Origin: Plantibacter sp. VKM Ac-2880 | Lineage (GTDB): Bacteria; Actinomycetota; Actinomycetes; Actinomycetales; Microbacteriaceae | DNA: 64,000 nucleotides | Reading direction: 5' to 3' | Assembly: GCF_015351235.1 (NCBI RefSeq) | Contig: NZ_JADKSJ010000001.1 | Coordinates: 1,365,530-1,429,529 of the forward strand | Shown here: positions 7,852 through 17,322 of the stretch, in pieces | Position numbering within the stretch: the first letter of the stretch is position 1 | Layout: every line of letters begins with the position of its first letter | The notes under the pieces: generated by a model | Seen by the model: only the letters and a program-made list of their open reading frames with translations | Told to the model about the DNA's origin: nothing | Databases searched by the model: none | Program-made: the position numbers and the translations under genes

Positions 7852-9369
7852 TCAGCTGAGCCAGTCGACCTCGGGGGAGCGGTGGAAGGCGATCCCCGCG
7901 GCCGACCAGCCGCGGCCGACCTCGGCCAGACGATCCCGGAAGTCGGACCAGTCGGCGACACGACGCTCTGACCAGCCGATCTCGGCGATCGAAGCGATGC
8001 GCGGGAACACGAGGAACTCCAGCGTCTGGACGTCCCCGACGGTCTCGGTCCAGAGTGGCGCCTCGACACCGAGGATGTCCTCCTCGCCGACACCGGTGAC
8101 GACGTCGGTCGGTTCCCACGCCGACGACCGTTCGACGCTCGTCGGGCCGTCCGCCCAGGTGAGCCCCACCGAGTCGTCGTCGGGGTACTGCATGTCGAGG
8201 TAGGCGGCGTCGGAGGGCGACATGATCACCCGCCCGCCCTGTTGCACGAACGACCGCAGCTGCTCGTCGTGACCCGGTTCGGGTGCGACGTAGTTCCAGT
8301 ATTGGCCGACGGTGCCCGGCGCGAGCTCACCGGATGCACCGAACTCATGCCAGGCGACGGCGGTCTTCCCGGTGGCGGCGACCAGGTCGGACACCCGTCG
8401 GGCGAAGTACCGGAAGTCGGCCTCCGGGGTCGCGAGCGCCTCGTCGCCGCCGAGGTGGAGGTACGGTCCCGGCGTGAGGGATGCGAGCTGGCCGAAGACG
8501 TCCTCGAGGAACGCGTAGGTGGTTTCGGAGCGGATGTCGAGACTCGAGAAGCCGACCTCGGTGCCGGTGTAGGGCTCGCGCGCGACCCCGTCCGCATTGA
8601 GCTCGGGGTAGGCCGCGAGGGCCGCGTTCGTGTGGCCGGGCACGTCGATCTCCGGGACGATCGTGATCGAGCGGTCGGCGGCGTAGTCGACGATGGCGCG
8701 GTAGTCCGCGGCGGTGTAGAAGCCGCCCTCGCCACCGCCAACGGCCGTCGCCGCCCCGATGCCGGTCAGTTCCGGCCAGCCGGCGATCTCGAGTCGCCAG
8801 CCCTGGTCGTCGCTCAGGTGCAGGTGCAGGTGGTTGAGCTTGAGGCTCGCCAGCTGGTCGATGAACCGCTGCACCTGCGCGACCGAGAAGAAGTGCCGTG
8901 CGACGTCGAGCATCACGCCGCGGTAGGCGAATCGTGGCGCGTCGTCGATGGCGACGGCGGCCACCTCCCACGCCTGTCCACTGACCGTCGGCGCCCAGTT
9001 CGCGGGCGGGAGCAGCTGGCGGAGGGTCTGGGTGGCATGGAGGACCCCGGCGACGTCGGAACCGACCAGGTCGACGCCCTCCGCCGTCACCGTCAGTCGA
9101 TAGGCGCCCGCGGTCGGATCGAGCCGCTCGTCGATGCCGAGGGTGATCGCAGGACGTCCGCCGGCCGCGACGTGACCCGCACCGCGCTCGCCCGCCGCGA
9201 CCGTCTCGACCGGGATCGCGTACCCCATCGAGGTTCGCAGCGCCTCCGCCAGCAGACGCGCCGGAACCGCGGCTTCGGGGGCGGTGACCACGGTCGTCTC
9301 CGACCCGAGCAGGAAGGCGGAGGCGGACGGATCCGAGCGCTGCGAGCGGGGGCGGGGGAGCAGACTCAT
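7852..9369 (-). CDS. beta-N-acetylhexosaminidase, glycoside hydrolase family 20
   Basis: A 505-residue GH20 enzyme that removes terminal beta-GlcNAc or GalNAc from chitooligosaccharides or glycans. Residues about 25-135 match the GH20b N-terminal domain and 145-490 the catalytic barrel. Seen directly are RGVMLDVARHF (150-160), HLHLSDDQGWR (182-192) and the catalytic Asp-Glu pair D309-E310 in HLGGDEA. No signal peptide or lipobox is visible, so the enzyme is probably cytoplasmic and would act on imported oligosaccharides. The ATG at 9369 is preceded by AAGGAA at good spacing. nagA at 881-2035 provides a later step in the same route. Confidence 0.93.
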   Translation of the reverse strand: MSLLPRPRSQRSDPSASAFLLGSETTVVTAPEAAVPARLLAEALRTSMGYAIPVETVAAGERGAGHVAAGGRPAITLGIDERLDPTAGAYRLTVTAEGVDLVGSDVAGVLHATQTLRQLLPPANWAPTVSGQAWEVAAVAIDDAPRFAYRGVMLDVARHFFSVAQVQRFIDQLASLKLNHLHLHLSDDQGWRLEIAGWPELTGIGAATAVGGGEGGFYTAADYRAIVDYAADRSITIVPEIDVPGHTNAALAAYPELNADGVAREPYTGTEVGFSSLDIRSETTYAFLEDVFGQLASLTPGPYLHLGGDEALATPEADFRYFARRVSDLVAATGKTAVAWHEFGASGELAPGTVGQYWNYVAPEPGHDEQLRSFVQQGGRVIMSPSDAAYLDMQYPDDDSVGLTWADGPTSVERSSAWEPTDVVTGVGEEDILGVEAPLWTETVGDVQTLEFLVFPRIASIAEIGWSERRVADWSDFRDRLAEVGRGWSAAGIAFHRSPEVDWLS

Positions 9370-9403
9370 GCAGGTTCCTTCGCTGGCTGACCGTCGTGCG
9401 CGT

Positions 9404-9429
9404 CCGTCCGAGCGGGTTTGTTCGGACGG
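9404..9429. promoter_or_regulatory. inverted repeat upstream of GH20 gene (candidate operator)
   Basis: CCGTCCGA at 9404-9411 is repeated in inverted orientation at 9422-9429, with a 10-bp spacer, about 35-60 bp before the GH20 start. Position and symmetry suit a repressor site; the cognate regulator is unknown. Confidence 0.4.
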
Positions 9430-9524
9430 TGAACACAAGTCGGACCATCCTGTCACAGCCCGGTCGGAGGGTGCCGGAGCGGCGTCGCGACCAGGGTCGG
9501 AACGGTGCGCGACAGCCGTCCCGT

Positions 9525-9533
9525 TGCTATGCT
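9525..9533 (+). promoter_or_regulatory. extended -10 promoter of the glyA leader
   Basis: TGC followed by TATGCT forms an extended -10 element just upstream of the riboswitch. Transcription would begin near 9540, almost exactly at the riboswitch 5' end. No good -35 is visible. Confidence 0.5.
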
Positions 9534-9534
9534 G

Positions 9535-9655
9535 CTAGCAGTCGCAACTGGCGTATAGACGGAGCCCGCTCCGCCTCAGATGGTTCACCATCGGGGAGCG
9601 ACCCTGCACCTTGAAGACAAGGGCGGATTCGGCCGCACGCCTGGGCCGAAACGGC
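9535..9655 (+). promoter_or_regulatory. ZTP riboswitch (pfl motif) upstream of glyA
   Basis: The leader contains the conserved blocks of the ZTP/ZMP riboswitch in order: CAACTGGCG near 9544-9553, a variable stem, CCATCGGGGAGCG at about 9588-9600, and the 3' block CGCCTGGGC at 9638-9646. Spacing and order match the known pfl motif, which controls glyA, folD and purine genes when 10-formyl-THF is scarce and ZTP accumulates. It ends about 40 nt before the glyA start, so it probably regulates the glyA-folD transcript by termination or by access to the ribosome site. No obvious intrinsic terminator lies between it and glyA. Confidence 0.85.
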
Positions 9656-9695
9656 ACATCACCGACATCCGTCCTGTCACAAAAGGGAGCCAGTC

Positions 9696-10967
9696 TTGTC
9701 CGACACCTTCAACGCGCCACTGTCCGAGGTCGATCCCGAGATCGCCGCGGTCCTCGAGCAGGAGCTCGGCCGCCAGCGCAACACCCTCGAGATGATCGCG
9801 AGCGAGAACTTCGTGCCCGTCTCCGTCCTGCAGTCGCAGGGCAGCGTGCTGACGAACAAGTATGCGGAGGGCTACCCCGGCCGCCGGTACTACGGCGGAT
9901 GCGAGTTCGTCGACATCGCCGAGTCGCTCGCGATCGAGCGCGCCAAGAGCCTCTTCGGTGCCGCGTACGCGAACGTCCAGCCCCACTCGGGAGCGACCGC
10001 GAACGCCGCGGTCCTCTCGGCCATCGCCACCCCGGGCGACACCATCCTCGGGCTCGAGCTGGCCCACGGCGGCCACCTCACCCACGGCATGAAGCTCAAC
10101 TTCTCGGGCAAGCTCTACAACGCCGTCTCGTACGGCGTCGACCCCGAGACCTTCCTTGTCGACATGGACGTCGTGCGCGACAAGGCGCTCGAGCACAAGC
10201 CGCAGGTCATCATCGCCGGGTGGTCCGCCTACCCGCGTCAGCTCGACTTCGCCGCCTTCCGTGCGATCGCTGACGAGGTCGGCGCGAAGCTCTGGGTGGA
10301 CATGGCGCACTTCGCCGGACTCGTCGCCGCAGGCGTACACCCCTCGCCCGTGCCGTTCGCCGACGTCGTCTCCTCGACCGTGCACAAGACGATCGGCGGA
10401 CCGCGCTCCGGCTTCATCGTCAGCCGCGACATGGAACTCGCCAAAAAGCTCAACTCGAACGTGTTCCCCGGCCAGCAGGGTGGGCCGCTCATGCACGTCA
10501 TCGCCGCGAAGGCGACGGCGTTCAAGCTCGCCGCGACGGCCGAGTTCAAGGACCGTCAGGAGCGGACGCTCCGTGGTGCCAAGCTCCTCGCCGAGGCACT
10601 CACCACCGACGCGTCGAAGGCCGCCGGCATCGACGTCCTCACCGGCGGCACCGACGTGCACATGGTGCTCGCCGACCTCCGGACCTCGGAGCTCGACGGG
10701 CAGCAGGCGGAGGACCTCCTCCACGAGGTCGGCATCACGGTCAACCGCAACTCGGTGCCGTTCGACCCGCGTCCGCCGATGGTCACCTCGGGGCTCCGGA
10801 TCGGTACGCCGGCGCTCGCGACGCGTGGCTTCGGCGACGCCGAGTTCGCCGAGGTCGCCGACATCATCGCGCTCGCGCTCCGCAACGGTGCCGAGTCCGG
10901 TGCGCTCCGCAAGCGCGTCACGGCACTCGCCGAGCGCTTCCCGCTCTACGCCGGCCTGCAGCAGTAG
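9696..10967 (+). CDS. glyA: serine hydroxymethyltransferase
   Basis: A 423-residue PLP enzyme that interconverts serine plus THF with glycine plus 5,10-methylene-THF. The PLP lysine is K231 in [20 protein letters not shown] (33-39) and the substrate-contact segment [17 protein letters not shown] are present. The start is TTG at 9696, preceded by GGGAG at suitable spacing; no in-frame ATG gives a full N-terminus. folD follows after 11 bp, forming a one-carbon operon under the upstream ZTP riboswitch. Confidence 0.97.
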   Translation: MSDTFNAPLSEVDPEIAAVLEQELGRQRNTLEMIASENFVPVSVLQSQGSVLTNKYAEGYPGRRYYGGCEFVDIAESLAIERAKSLFGAAYANVQPHSGATANAAVLSAIATPGDTILGLELAHGGHLTHGMKLNFSGKLYNAVSYGVDPETFLVDMDVVRDKALEHKPQVIIAGWSAYPRQLDFAAFRAIADEVGAKLWVDMAHFAGLVAAGVHPSPVPFADVVSSTVHKTIGGPRSGFIVSRDMELAKKLNSNVFPGQQGGPLMHVIAAKATAFKLAATAEFKDRQERTLRGAKLLAEALTTDASKAAGIDVLTGGTDVHMVLADLRTSELDGQQAEDLLHEVGITVNRNSVPFDPRPPMVTSGLRIGTPALATRGFGDAEFAEVADIIALALRNGAESGALRKRVTALAERFPLYAGLQQ

Positions 10968-10978
10968 GGCACGGGAGC

Positions 10979-11857
10979 ATGACCGCACAGATCCTCGACG
11001 GCAAGGCCACGGCCTCCGTCATCAAGTCCGAGATCGCGATCGAGGTGGCTGCGCTCAAGGAGCGCGGCATCTCGGTGGGTCTCGGAACCGTCCTCGTCGG
11101 TTCCGACCCGGGTTCGCAGTGGTACGTCGCCGGGAAGCACCGCGACTGCGCCGAGGTGGGCATGGAGTCCATCCGACGCGACCTGCCGGAGACGGTGTCG
11201 CAGGAGGAGCTCGAGGCCGTCATCGACGAGCTCAACGCCGACGAGAGCTGCACGGGCTACATCGTGCAGCTGCCGTTGCCGAAGCACATCGACACCGATG
11301 CGATCCTCGAGCGCATCGATCCGGAGAAGGACGCCGACGGGCTCCACCCGACCAACCTCGGGCGGCTCGTCCTCAACGTCAACCGGCCGATCCACACCCC
11401 GCTGCCGTGCACGCCGAAGGGCGTCGTCGAGCTGGTCGAGCGCCACGGCATCAGTTGGGCCGGGAAGCACGTCGTCGTCGTGGGCCGCGGGGTCACCGTC
11501 GGTCGGGCCATCGGCCCGCTGCTGACGCGCCGTGACGTCAACGCCACCGTGACGCTGACCCACACCGGCACGGTCGGCCTCGACGACATCCTGCGCACGG
11601 CCGACGTCATCGTCGCCGCGGCCGGTGTCCCCGGCATCGTCACGCGCGACGCCGTCAAACCGGGCGTCATCGTCCTCGACGTCGGCGTGAGCCGCGAGAC
11701 CGACCCGGAGACGGGCAAGTCCCGCGTCGTCGGCGACGTCGCACCGGATGTCGCGGAGGTCGCTTCGTGGATGAGTCCGAACCCCGGCGGTGTCGGACCG
11801 ATGACGCGCGTGGGTCTGCTCGCGAACGTGGTCCGCATGGCGACGCCCGCCGAGTAG
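10979..11857 (+). CDS. folD: bifunctional methylene-THF dehydrogenase / methenyl-THF cyclohydrolase
   Basis: A 292-residue FolD that oxidises 5,10-methylene-THF to methenyl-THF and hydrolyses it to 10-formyl-THF. The cyclohydrolase lysine lies in the YVAGK motif (about residues 42-46), the [10 protein letters not shown] signature and the Rossmann segment [14 protein letters not shown] are clear, and the C-terminal PGGVGPMT motif is intact. It forms an operon with glyA and together they convert serine-derived carbon to 10-formyl-THF, the quantity sensed through ZTP by the leader riboswitch. Confidence 0.97.
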   Translation: MTAQILDGKATASVIKSEIAIEVAALKERGISVGLGTVLVGSDPGSQWYVAGKHRDCAEVGMESIRRDLPETVSQEELEAVIDELNADESCTGYIVQLPLPKHIDTDAILERIDPEKDADGLHPTNLGRLVLNVNRPIHTPLPCTPKGVVELVERHGISWAGKHVVVVGRGVTVGRAIGPLLTRRDVNATVTLTHTGTVGLDDILRTADVIVAAAGVPGIVTRDAVKPGVIVLDVGVSRETDPETGKSRVVGDVAPDVAEVASWMSPNPGGVGPMTRVGLLANVVRMATPAE

Positions 11858-11871
11858 CGCTCCGCATCGGA

Positions 11872-11913
11872 ACGGCCCGGTCCCGTCAGCTCGCGCTGAT
11901 GGGACCGGGCCGT
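11872..11913. terminator. bidirectional terminator between folD and galK
   Basis: An 18-bp stem (11872-11889 with 11896-11913, one G-U pair) with a 6-nt loop lies between the convergent folD and galK genes, so it can serve both. The rightward copy ends in GTTGTCG. Confidence 0.85.
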
Positions 11914-11925
11914 TGTCGTCGGGCC

Positions 11926-13082
<1,157 letters not shown>

Positions 13083-13086
<4 letters not shown>

Positions 13087-14234
13087 ACGGGGTTCTCCTC
13101 GTCGGCGGCGGCGATCGCGGCGCGCAGGGCGGTGGCGGTGGACTCGGGAGGCACGTCGCCGATCCACGCACCCATGGCGGCTTCGGAGCCGGCCAGGTAC
13201 TTCAGGCGGTCGGCGCCACGGCGCGGCGAGGTGAGCTGCAGGTGGAGTCGGAGCTCGCCGCGGTGGACGCGCGTGGGTGCCTGGTGCCAGGCGGCGATGT
13301 ACGGGGTCGGGGTGTCGTAGAGGGCGTCGACGCCGCGGAGCAGCCGCAGGTAGAGGACGGCGAGCTCGTCGCGCTCCGCGAGGGAGGTGGCGGCGAAGTC
13401 GGGGACGTGCCGGTGCGGCATGAGGTGCACCTCGACGGGCCAGCGGGCGGCGAAGGGGACGAAGGCCGTCCAGTGCTCGCCCGTCAGGACGACGCGCTCG
13501 TCGGCCTGCTCGGACGCGAGGATGTCGGCGAAGAGGCCGGGGCCGTACGCCTCGCTCGCCGCGATGAGCCGCTGGGTGCGCGGCGTCACGTACGGGTAGG
13601 AGTAGATCTGGCCGTGTGGGTGGAGGAGGGTGACGCCGATCTGCTCACCGCGGTTCTCGAACGGGAACACCTGCTGGATCGAGTCGATCTGTGACAGCGC
13701 GTGCGTGCGGCGCGCCCAGGCCTCGATCACCGTACGTGCACGGGTGCGGGAGAGGGAGCCGAAGGAGCCGGTGCTCGACGGGCTGAAGCTCACGACCTCG
13801 CAGCGGCCGACCGAGGTGCGGGTCCGCCCGATGCCGATGGTCGCGAGGTCGGCGAGGTCGACGGGGGCGTTCTCGTCCTCGAGGAGCGGGCCGAAGGACG
13901 GCGACTTGTTCTCGAAGACCGCGACGTCGTACTGATCGGGGATCTCGGAGGGGTTCGAGGGGCTCGCGGGGGCGAGCGGGTCGAGGTTGGCGGGCGGCAG
14001 CATCACGCGGTTCTGGCGTGCCGCGGCGATCGAGATCCATTCGCCGGTCAGTGGATCCTGGCGCATGGACGCGGTCGGGGGGCGTGCCGCGAGGTCGCGG
14101 GTGTCCGGCAACCGTTCCGCGGGCAGCGTCGTGTCGACATCGTCGAAGTAGATGAGTTCGCGGCCGTCGGCGAGGCGCTGGGTGCTGCTCGCGATCGCCG
14201 GGTCGATGACGAAGCTGTCGTCGAGTTGGGGCAT
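13083..14234 (-). CDS. galT: galactose-1-phosphate uridylyltransferase
   Basis: A 383-residue GalT that transfers UMP from UDP-glucose to galactose-1-phosphate. The active-site HPHGQ motif (H205, H207, Q209) includes the nucleophilic histidine. TGEWISIAAARQNR (63-76) and the C-terminal HLMPHRH and LHLQ segments also match the family. It leads a galT-galK operon that diverges from a DeoR regulator, with an inverted repeat just upstream. The ATG at 14234 was chosen because upstream codons overlap the divergent gene and carry no family sequence. Confidence 0.95.
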
Positions 14235-14262
14235 GGGGATCCTCTGAACGGGTTGTCGAACG

Positions 14263-14279
14263 GAAACATGCAATGTTTC
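14263..14279. promoter_or_regulatory. palindromic operator candidate between galT and deoR-family gene
   Basis: GAAACAT at 14263-14269 and its perfect complement ATGTTTC at 14273-14279 surround a 3-bp centre. The 17-bp palindrome sits in the 83-bp space between the divergent genes, about 29 bp from galT and 39 bp from the regulator, where a DeoR-type repressor could control both. Confidence 0.6.
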
Positions 14280-14317
14280 GTCTTGAAAAGTATAGGCAAG
14301 TCGGCGAAGATTCAAGC

Positions 14318-15130
14318 ATGTCCGTCGACGAGCCGATCCAGCTGCCTGCGCCGCTGCGCCGCGACCGCATCCGCGAGCTGCTCGACGAGCGCGGGTTTGT
14401 CCGCGTGGCCGACATCTCCGAGGACTTCGGTGTCTCCCGGGTGACCGCACGGACCGACCTCGACACCCTCGTCGATCAGGGCGACGCCGTCCGCGTGCAC
14501 GGCGGCGCGATGCCGGTGCTGGGTCGTGGAGCCGTCGAGTCGCCCATCGAGCTCGCGACCGCCACCTCGGCCCACGCGAAGCAGCGCATCGGTGAGGCCG
14601 CTGCGGCGATGGTGCGCTCCGGACAGAGCGTGATCGTCGATGTCGGCAGCACCGGTCTCGCGCTCGCCCGAGCCCTCAAGGCCCGACGGGACCTCTCCGA
14701 CCTCGTCGTGATCACCAACGGCCTGACCATCGCCCTCGAGCTCGAGTCGGAGATACCGAGGTTCTCGGTGATCGTGACCGGCGGATCACTGCGGCCACTC
14801 CAGCATTCGCTCGTCGATCCCCTCGCCGGGTCGGTGCTCGGTCAGGTCCACGCCGACTTCGCCTTCATCGGGTGCAACGGGGTCGACGCCGAGCACGGTG
14901 TCACCAACGTCAACCTGCCCGAAGCCGAGGTGAAGGCCAGGATGGTCCGCGCTGCCGAACGCGTCGTCGTGGTCGCCGACGCCTCGAAGCTCGGGGTGCG
15001 ACAGCTCGGCCGGATCGCCGGACTCGACGCCTTCGACGCCCTGTTGACCGACGACGGAGCCTCGCCCGAGACCGTGGCGGGCCTCAGGGAGGCCGGGCTG
15101 CCGGTGACCCTGGTGCCACTCGGGGACTGA
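14318..15130 (+). CDS. DeoR/GlpR-family transcriptional regulator of the gal operon (inferred)
   Basis: A 270-residue DeoR-type repressor. Residues 11-65 form the HTH (RRDRIRELLDERGFVRVADI, then VSRVTARTDLDTL); residues 75-255 are the sugar-phosphate sensor domain (VDVGSTGLALARAL, FIGCNGVD, EAEVKARMV, DASKLG). The family senses phosphorylated sugars. Divergent placement from galTK and the shared palindrome suggest that it controls galactose use. ATG 14318 was preferred to an upstream ATG at 14273, which would lie inside the palindrome and add 15 residues with no family support. Confidence 0.9.
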   Translation: MSVDEPIQLPAPLRRDRIRELLDERGFVRVADISEDFGVSRVTARTDLDTLVDQGDAVRVHGGAMPVLGRGAVESPIELATATSAHAKQRIGEAAAAMVRSGQSVIVDVGSTGLALARALKARRDLSDLVVITNGLTIALELESEIPRFSVIVTGGSLRPLQHSLVDPLAGSVLGQVHADFAFIGCNGVDAEHGVTNVNLPEAEVKARMVRAAERVVVVADASKLGVRQLGRIAGLDAFDALLTDDGASPETVAGLREAGLPVTLVPLGD

Positions 15131-15202
15131 CGCGCCGAGCGGCTCCGGCTCCGGGGTCGTGAGCCCTCGCGCATGGACGACCCGATGCGGCACCATGGTC
15201 GC

Positions 15203-15718
15203 ATGAGTGATCGAACGCACCCGGCCGTGTCCATCGTCGAGCGCACGCTCCGGGATCGAGGCGCTCAGGGGGAGGTCACCTGGCTCGACGACGCCGCCCG
15301 GACGGCGACCCTCGCAGCGGAGGCCCTCGGGGTCGCGGTCGGCGCCATCGCGAACTCCCTCGTGTTCACCCTCGACGGTGAACCGACCTTGATCCTGACG
15401 AGCGGCGCGCACCGGGTTGACACGGCCTGGCTCGGTGAGCGCCTGGGCGGACGGCTCAAGCGCGCCGACGCCGAGGTCGTCAGGGCGGCGACGGGCCAGG
15501 TCATCGGTGGTGTGGCGCCGGTCGGTCACCCCGAGCCGATCCGCACCTACGTCGACGAGGCGCTCGCCGCGTATCCGGAGGTCTGGGCCGCGGCCGGCCA
15601 CGCGCACACGGTCTTCCCCACGACGTTCGAGGAGCTCGTGCGCGTGACCGGCGGGCAGGTCATCGCGGTGGAGCCGCCGACGGACCCTGCGGCGTCGTCG
15701 GGAGGCCTGTCGGCGTAG
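15203..15718 (+). CDS. YbaK/EbsC-family aminoacyl-tRNA deacylase
   Basis: A 171-residue single-domain protein of the YbaK/EbsC editing superfamily, which hydrolyses mischarged aminoacyl-tRNAs such as Cys-tRNAPro. Family segments include the early KSLVF-like block (here IANSLVFTLDGEPTLILTSG), LKRADAEVV and GQVIGGVAPVGH. The ATG at 15203 was taken because ten further upstream codons overlap the gap with no homology. Its 3' end overlaps the convergent CPBP protease gene by 59 bp. Confidence 0.85.
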   Translation: MSDRTHPAVSIVERTLRDRGAQGEVTWLDDAARTATLAAEALGVAVGAIANSLVFTLDGEPTLILTSGAHRVDTAWLGERLGGRLKRADAEVVRAATGQVIGGVAPVGHPEPIRTYVDEALAAYPEVWAAAGHAHTVFPTTFEELVRVTGGQVIAVEPPTDPAASSGGLSA

Positions 15719-16748
15719 TCACCGGAGTCGCCGTGGCGGCGGGCGGCGTGCCGTGCCGCTTCGTCACGCGGGTCGGTGGCAGCGGGGCGCTCGCGGCGAC
15801 GCCGTTCCTGCGGCCCCACCAGGTGCTCACCACGGCTGCGGCGACGCACAACGCCATCGGGATGAGCATGAACGGTCCGCCGGCCCCGTCGCCTCGCTCG
15901 AAGACCTGGTCCGTCTGCGACATCAGCGCCGTGGGGACGAGTAGGAGGAGGTTGTTCGTCGCGTGGATCAGCACCGGGGCCTCGAGGCCGCCCGTGCCCC
16001 GGGCCGCGAGGGACATCGAGGCGCCGAACACGAAGTAGTAGGCGATGAGCCACGGGTCGCCCGCGAAGTGCACCGAGGCGAAGACCGCGCCGGAGACGAT
16101 CGTGCCGACGACGAAGGCGACCATCGGGCGACTGAACCAGGAACCCACGGAGCGCTGGATGAGGCCGCGCGCACCGTACTCCTCACCGGCCGACTGCAGC
16201 GGTGTCGTGAGGACGACGACGGCGAGCATGGCGATCATGGTGCCGTCGACCACGACCGGTTCCAATGGTGACAGGAGGAACGAACCTCCGACGTACACCA
16301 CCCAGACCGGGATGATGATGAGGGCGAGACGCCCGAACCAGCGCCAACGGAACCGCCCCTCGACGGAGGACAGCCACCGAGGTCGGACGCCGAAGAGCGC
16401 CCACTGGATGAGCATGGACGCGGGGATGAGCGCTGCGAGCGACAGGTTGTTCGCGAGCATCGTGACCGGCGTCAAGGTCATCAGGCCCTTCGCGACGTCG
16501 TCGAGCGTGTACGCCCCCGTGGCGACGTCGATGATCAGGGCGACGCTCCCGAACGCGATGGAGAGGATGAGGAAGCCCACCACGAGCAGGAGGAGGGCGA
16601 GCGCACCTCGCCACCAGGCGGGCGCGGCTCGGAGGGCGTGGTCGTATGTCGCCGTCCGCCGCGGAGGCTCGACCATGTCGGCCTGTGCGGGAGGTGCCGT
16701 CGAGAAGGATGGCGAAGGCGTCTGCGGGAGCTGTCCGGGATCCGTCAT
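15660..16748 (-). CDS. CPBP-family intramembrane glutamic endopeptidase
   Basis: A 362-residue multi-pass membrane protein with about eight hydrophobic segments between residues 48 and 295. The CPBP (CAAX protease and bacteriocin-processing) motifs are intact: EEYGAR at 189-194 (EExxxR), FASVH with H227, and HATNN with H262. The first ~40 residues are Pro-rich and cytoplasmic; the last ~65 residues are Pro/Thr/Ala-rich and look disordered. Substrates of bacterial CPBP proteases are mostly unknown. Neighbouring genes give no hint. The 3' end overlaps ybaK tail to tail. Confidence 0.88.
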   Translation of the reverse strand: MTDPGQLPQTPSPSFSTAPPAQADMVEPPRRTATYDHALRAAPAWWRGALALLLLVVGFLILSIAFGSVALIIDVATGAYTLDDVAKGLMTLTPVTMLANNLSLAALIPASMLIQWALFGVRPRWLSSVEGRFRWRWFGRLALIIIPVWVVYVGGSFLLSPLEPVVVDGTMIAMLAVVVLTTPLQSAGEEYGARGLIQRSVGSWFSRPMVAFVVGTIVSGAVFASVHFAGDPWLIAYYFVFGASMSLAARGTGGLEAPVLIHATNNLLLLVPTALMSQTDQVFERGDGAGGPFMLIPMALCVAAAVVSTWWGRRNGVAASAPLPPTRVTKRHGTPPAATATPVTTPTGLPTTPQGPSAAPPR

Positions 16749-16793
16749 GCAGCCAGCGTAGGCAGGCCCTCCGGCCCGACGCGTCCCCCGAGC

Positions 16794-16835
16794 GGCGGAC
16801 GACCAGCGACGGACGGCGGACGACCGGCGACGGAT
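16794..16835. repeat. two tandem 21-bp repeats upstream of the DUF2200 gene
   Basis: GGCGGACGACCAGCGACGGA(C) at 16794-16814 is repeated at 16815-16835 with two base changes. It lies in the 136-bp divergent space between the CPBP protease and the DUF2200 gene. Confidence 0.75.
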
Positions 16836-16884
16836 CGGGCGGGCGGTCTGGCCTCAGGCGACCGCCGGTGGGAGACTGGCCGCT

Positions 16885-17241
16885 ATGGCAGGACACCGCG
16901 TCTTCACGACGAGCTTCGGCAGCATCTACCCGCACTACGTGGCGAAGGCGGAGCGGAAGGGGTACACGAAGGCCGAGGTCGATCAGGTCATCACGTGGCT
17001 CACCGGCTACGACGCGGCCGGGATCGAGCGGGTGGTCGCCGACGGAACCGACATGGAGACCTTCTTCGCCGAAGCCCCGGCGATGCACCCCAACGCCTCG
17101 CTCATCACGGGGGTGATCTGCGGCATCCGCGTCGAGGAGATCGAGGATCCGCTCATGCAGCGGATCCGTCAGCTCGACAAGTTGGTGGACGAGGTCGCGA
17201 AGGGTAAGAAGATGACCTCGATCCTCCGCGAACCCGCCTGA
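16885..17241 (+). CDS. DUF2200 family protein
   Basis: A 118-residue soluble protein matching the DUF2200 family in length and in the segments [20 protein letters not shown] and [20 protein letters not shown]. The C-terminus is a basic helix ([13 protein letters not shown]). The family has no assigned biochemical role. It stands alone between the divergent CPBP gene and the convergent efflux gene. Confidence 0.8.
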   Translation: MAGHRVFTTSFGSIYPHYVAKAERKGYTKAEVDQVITWLTGYDAAGIERVVADGTDMETFFAEAPAMHPNASLITGVICGIRVEEIEDPLMQRIRQLDKLVDEVAKGKKMTSILREPA

Positions 17242-17272
17242 CCGGCCGGCACACACTCGCCCGCCGCAGCAT

Positions 17273-17306
17273 CACCGGCCGCCGCGCGTTCGCGCGACGG
17301 CCGGTG
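17273..17306. terminator. bidirectional terminator between DUF2200 and MFS genes
   Basis: A 16-bp stem with one mismatch (17273-17288 with 17291-17306) lies between convergent genes. It is very GC-rich and lacks a clear U-tract. Confidence 0.65.
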
Positions 17307-17322
17307 GTGTCGCGTCGATGGC

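Noticed and set aside
7617..7859. 80-codon frame in the gap before the GH20 gene
   Set aside because: Composition is erratic, it has no ribosome site and it covers the terminator hairpin, so it does not look coding.
9422..9436. Possible PHO box at the GH20 promoter (GTTCACC on minus strand)
   Set aside because: Only a single GTTCACC unit is present; no second unit occurs at 11-bp spacing.
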